DNA from: Clostridia bacterium
GTDB lineage: Bacteria; Bacillota; Clostridia; Oscillospirales; Acutalibacteraceae
NCBI GenBank assembly: GCA_017425745.1
Contig: JAFOXT010000191.1
Span: forward strand, 1 to 8,095
Direction of reading: 5' to 3'
DNA: 8,095 nucleotides
Shown: positions 4,961 to 8,095 of the stretch, piece by piece
Layout: each line of letters opens with the position of its first letter
Position numbering within the stretch: the stretch's first letter is position 1
Position numbers and translations under genes: made by a program
Notes under the pieces: generated by a model
Seen by the model: only the letters and a program-made list of their open reading frames with translations
Databases searched by the model: none
What the model was told of the DNA's origin: nothing

Positions 4961-7900
4961 ATGAAAACAAGTAAATCATCAAAACTGCTTGCCTTTTTGC
5001 TTACAGTAATTCTTGTAATGGGCACATTCTGTGTTCCTGCAAGTGCAGCGGCAAAGTCAATTAAAAAAGCAACCCTTTCGGTTGCCACAGCAATTTACAC
5101 AGGCAAGACCCTTAAGCCAACCGTAAAGGTTAAGCTTTCAGGCAAAACACTCAGTTCAAAATACTATACCGTAAAGTACGCAAACAACAAAAACATCGGT
5201 AAGGGTACTGTAACAGTTACCGGTAAAAACGGATACAGCGGTTCAGTTAAAAAGACCTTTAAAATTGTTCCGAACAAGGTTTCAGGCATTTCATCATCCA
5301 CAAACAGCAACACAGTAAAGCTTACCTGGAAGGCTGTTAAAGGCGCAACTCATTACCAGGTATATATGTATGAAGGCGGCGAATGGGTAAGAAAGGCAAC
5401 AACCAAGGAGCTTTCCGTAAAAATCGGTGACCTCAGCGGAAACAAAACCTACACCTTCAAAATCAGAGCATATAAAAAGGTAAGCGGTGAATACTACATC
5501 GGTTCATATTCATCAAACTATAAGGCTACAACAAAGCTTGCTGCTCCGAAGAGCTTCAAAGCAACTCCCGGTGAAAAATCAATCAAGGTTTCCTGGAGCA
5601 AGGTTTCAGGTGCTGACGGCTATCAGGTATGGCTTCACGACGGCAAGGACTGGATTGATGCAAAAAACACAAGCAAAACCAGCTACACCTTCTCCTCTCT
5701 TAAGGAGGGCGTTGTGTATTCCTTCAGAGTAAGAGCATACATAAACAGCAGCACAAAAACATACGGCTCATATGCTTCAACAATCAAATCAACAACCTCT
5801 CTCGGTGCAGTTACAGGCCTTAAGGTTTCAGATATTGACCTTAACTTCGCAAAAATCTCCTGGAATAAGCTGGTAGGTGCTGACTACTATATAATCGAAA
5901 AAGAAACCGAGGTTGGCGATGTAACCTCATATAATACCACAAAAACAAGCTTTGAGCTTACAGGTCTTTACGACACCACAGGTGTAACAGTTACAGTCAG
6001 ACCTTACAGCGAAGAAACAAAGTCAACCGGCAAGGCCGCTTCAATCAGCTTCCCCACAAAGCCCAAGGCTCCCGACAAGGTTGAAATTTCAGACGTTACT
6101 GAAAACAGCGTGTTCCTCAACATTATGCTCAGCACAACACGCTCAGGCTTTGCAGTTTATCTTCAACAGCTTGACAAAAACGGTGATATCTTAAACCGTA
6201 CAAAGCTTGCTGACACAAAAGCTTCAACCACATTAAAGGAGCTTGAAAGCGGAACAAAATACCGCCTTGAGGTTCGTTCTTACAACACCTTCAAAAATGA
6301 AATTCAGGAAAGCGACCCCGTTTATTCAGAAGCTTTCACAACTCTTCCCGGCAAGGTAAACAACCTTAAAGCAATTTCTTCAAAGGACAGAATTTCACTT
6401 TCATGGGCACTTCAGACAGGTGCTGAAGGCTATGAGGTTTACGACGGAAACAAGGAGCTTATTGAAGCACTTGCTGCTGACAAGAACATTTACACAGCTT
6501 ATTCACTTGAAGAAGGCAAGGACTACACCTTCTATGTAAGAGCCTTCATCAAGAATGAAAAGGGTGAAAAAATCTTTGGTGATTATACTGAAGTAAACGC
6601 TTCAACAACCGGCACAAAGCTCACTTCTCTTACCTTTACAAGCAAGACAACAAAAATGAGCAAGGGCGAAACCTTCCGGACAGAAGTAAAGATTGAACCT
6701 GCAGAGGCTGAAAATGTTTCACTTAAATACACCTCATCAAATCCTGCTGTTGCAATGATTGACAACTACGGCATAATCACTGCAGTTGCAGAGGGTGTAA
6801 CAAAAATTACGGTTTCAAATGATGACGGCTTAATTTCAGATTCCTTTACACTTTCAGTTGAGGACATCAAGCTTCAGTCAGTTTCAGTAAACAGCACATA
6901 CACAGTAAACGTAAACGAGAGCGTTGCAATTGTTCCCACCTTCAACCCCTCAAACGTTTCAGATAAGTCCTTTACTCTTTCAGGTAAGGATTACACATAT
7001 GAATATGAAAGTGGTTTCGGAATGCTTGCTACTACAAAAACCGATACCTGCAAGTTTGACGATTATTTCTTCATAGACACCAAAAACGGCAGACTTCTTG
7101 CTAAGCAGGCAACAGTTGAACCCAAAACAGGTAACGCTTTCTCATTCACTGTTACCCTTACAGCTTCAGGCGGAAAAACAGCGAGCTTCAAGATTTCTTC
7201 AACAACAAGACTCATTTCCGTTTACTATGCAGGTGAGGATAATCCCTGGTACTACGGCAACAGTGCAAAGCTTTCAGCAGACGTTGACTCAAACGCAGGC
7301 TTCAGAGCTGACTCACTCAAGTGGTCATCAAGCAACACAAAGGTTGCAACAGTTTCATCTGACGGTATGGTTAAATGCGTAGGCACAGGTGAAGTAACAA
7401 TTACAGCAACTGCTCCCGTAGGCACAAAGAGTCACAGCATTACATTCTATGTAAGAGAGGTTATTGCTCTCACAAAGGACTACTACGAAAACTGCAACAT
7501 AGGTCAGGGCTATCAGCTTTCAGTTGACATCAAGCCTTCATCATCAGGTGCAAAGGTGCTTTACCTTTCATCAGACCCCGAAACTGCAACAGTAAGCACC
7601 ACCGGTAAGGTAACCTTCAAAAAGGCCGGTTCTGTTGAAATTTACGTCTCATCTGACCTTACCGACACAGTAAAGGCTGTGCTCACAACCGGCAGCTGTA
7701 CTGTTCCCGAGGGTTCAAAGGCAAAGCTTCTTTCAGTGCTTGAAGACAGTGCAAACAAAATCAAAACCCAGATGCCTGCACTTTACCATTCATCACTCCC
7801 CACCTTCACAAACGTTAAGATTCACAAGGAAGGTAATTTCAAAACCGAAGATCTTGTAGGTATTTTTGAATCCTTTGCTTCTTCACAGTCAAGATATATT

Positions 7901-8095
7901 CCCGCAGTAACCTTCAAGAATTATCCCAACCAGACTGAATACGATAACGCTTACAGCAGCTATATGGCTTCAGTGCCCGTTTCAGGCGCTCATTACCTTG
8001 TTATTCCCGGACTTCAGGAAAGTGAGATAAAGTCAATTGAGGTTGTTGATAAGGGCTCATACACCTATGATATCAAGCTCACCCTCAACGATGAA
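4961..8095 (+). CDS. Secreted FN3 / Big_2 repeat surface protein (3' end beyond window)
   Basis: The frame is open from ATG 4961 to the last base, giving 1045 residues and no stop. AAAGGAG (4946-4952) precedes the start. Residues 1-31 are a signal peptide: basic KTSKSSK, hydrophobic core, then PASAAA with likely SPase I cleavage near 29-31. C24 is not in a lipobox. Residues about 33-104 form a small beta-rich module (YTGKTLKPTVKV ... FKIVP) like those in other clostridial surface proteins. Five FN3-like domains follow at about 105-192, 194-280, 283-366, 369-461 and 464-550. The core Trp recurs about every 89 residues (W123, W212, W301, W482) but is lost in domain 4. Bacterial Ig-like (Big_2) units follow at about 552-634, 750-831 and 833-914 (YTSSNPAVA, WSSSNTKVATV, LSSDPETATV), with a longer, degenerate one at 637-748. 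Residues 915-1045 are a different, unassigned region. No LPXTG, SLH, dockerin or enzyme domain is visible, so anchoring and role (adhesion, glycan binding or scaffold) are open. It is probably cotranscribed with the LUD gene. Confidence 0.9.
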   Translation, partial: MKTSKSSKLLAFLLTVILVMGTFCVPASAAAKSIKKATLSVATAIYTGKTLKPTVKVKLSGKTLSSKYYTVKYANNKNIGKGTVTVTGKNGYSGSVKKTFKIVPNKVSGISSSTNSNTVKLTWKAVKGATHYQVYMYEGGEWVRKATTKELSVKIGDLSGNKTYTFKIRAYKKVSGEYYIGSYSSNYKATTKLAAPKSFKATPGEKSIKVSWSKVSGADGYQVWLHDGKDWIDAKNTSKTSYTFSSLKEGVVYSFRVRAYINSSTKTYGSYASTIKSTTSLGAVTGLKVSDIDLNFAKISWNKLVGADYYIIEKETEVGDVTSYNTTKTSFELTGLYDTTGVTVTVRPYSEETKSTGKAASISFPTKPKAPDKVEISDVTENSVFLNIMLSTTRSGFAVYLQQLDKNGDILNRTKLADTKASTTLKELESGTKYRLEVRSYNTFKNEIQESDPVYSEAFTTLPGKVNNLKAISSKDRISLSWALQTGAEGYEVYDGNKELIEALAADKNIYTAYSLEEGKDYTFYVRAFIKNEKGEKIFGDYTEVNASTTGTKLTSLTFTSKTTKMSKGETFRTEVKIEPAEAENVSLKYTSSNPAVAMIDNYGIITAVAEGVTKITVSNDDGLISDSFTLSVEDIKLQSVSVNSTYTVNVNESVAIVPTFNPSNVSDKSFTLSGKDYTYEYESGFGMLATTKTDTCKFDDYFFIDTKNGRLLAKQATVEPKTGNAFSFTVTLTASGGKTASFKISSTTRLISVYYAGEDNPWYYGNSAKLSADVDSNAGFRADSLKWSSSNTKVATVSSDGMVKCVGTGEVTITATAPVGTKSHSITFYVREVIALTKDYYENCNIGQGYQLSVDIKPSSSGAKVLYLSSDPETATVSTTGKVTFKKAGSVEIYVSSDLTDTVKAVLTTGSCTVPEGSKAKLLSVLEDSANKIKTQMPALYHSSLPTFTNVKIHKEGNFKTEDLVGIFESFASSQSRYIPAVTFKNYPNQTEYDNAYSSYMASVPVSGAHYLVIPGLQESEIKSIEVVDKGSYTYDIKLTLNDE

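Noticed and set aside
5487..5732. Second + strand frame inside the surface protein gene (also 7098-7382)
   Set aside because: Out of frame with the 1045-codon gene, rich in Gln, Ser and Leu from shifted repeat codons, and without ribosome binding sites.
4961..8095. Repeats in the surface gene as a tandem DNA repeat or phase-variable tract
   Set aside because: Similarity between units is at the protein level only; I see no long identical DNA repeats or homopolymer tracts that would slip.

Overview
The window looks like chromosomal DNA from a low-to-moderate GC Firmicute, most likely a gut Clostridia member of the Oscillospiraceae/Ruminococcus kind. This is an inference. It rests on strong AGGAG-type ribosome binding sites, AT-rich spacers with clear sigma-A promoters, a TTG start on murA, the Firmicute pairing of a WalJ/YycJ-like hydrolase with rlmH, and a large secreted FN3/Big_2 repeat protein of a style common in gut Clostridia. 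TGA is used as stop (standard code).

Layout. Bases 1-101 hold the 3' end of an unidentified + strand gene. It converges on a minus-strand gene across a perfect 12-bp hairpin that can terminate both. The minus strand then carries, in transcription order from right to left: murA (3894 to 2605), a UUCG-capped terminator (2563-2592), an MBL-fold hydrolase of the WalJ/YycJ family (2544 to 1753), rlmH (1743 to 1261), and a CaCA-family cation antiporter (1169 to 156) with its own promoter. Positions 3895-4296 are a 402-bp AT-rich divergent spacer. It holds the murA promoter and a structured murA leader on one side, and a consensus-like promoter for the rightward genes on the other. The rightward unit has a small LUD-domain protein (4297-4935) and, 25 bp later, a secreted multidomain protein from 4961 that is still open at the window edge (1045 residues seen).

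How the genes work together. The minus-strand genes are housekeeping: the first step of peptidoglycan precursor synthesis (MurA), a hydrolase tied to cell-wall homeostasis in relatives (WalJ), ribosome modification (RlmH) and ion exchange. The hydrolase and rlmH are tightly coupled, since the rlmH Shine-Dalgarno overlaps the upstream stop codon. The rightward pair is probably one transcript, but the sequence shows no obvious link between a cytoplasmic LUD protein and a surface protein.

No mobile element, CRISPR array, tRNA or rRNA was seen. No clear new defence or biosynthetic system is visible. The items most worth a second look are the murA leader with two mutually exclusive hairpins, the unassigned C-terminal part of the surface protein, and the Cys-rich tail of the LUD protein next to it.
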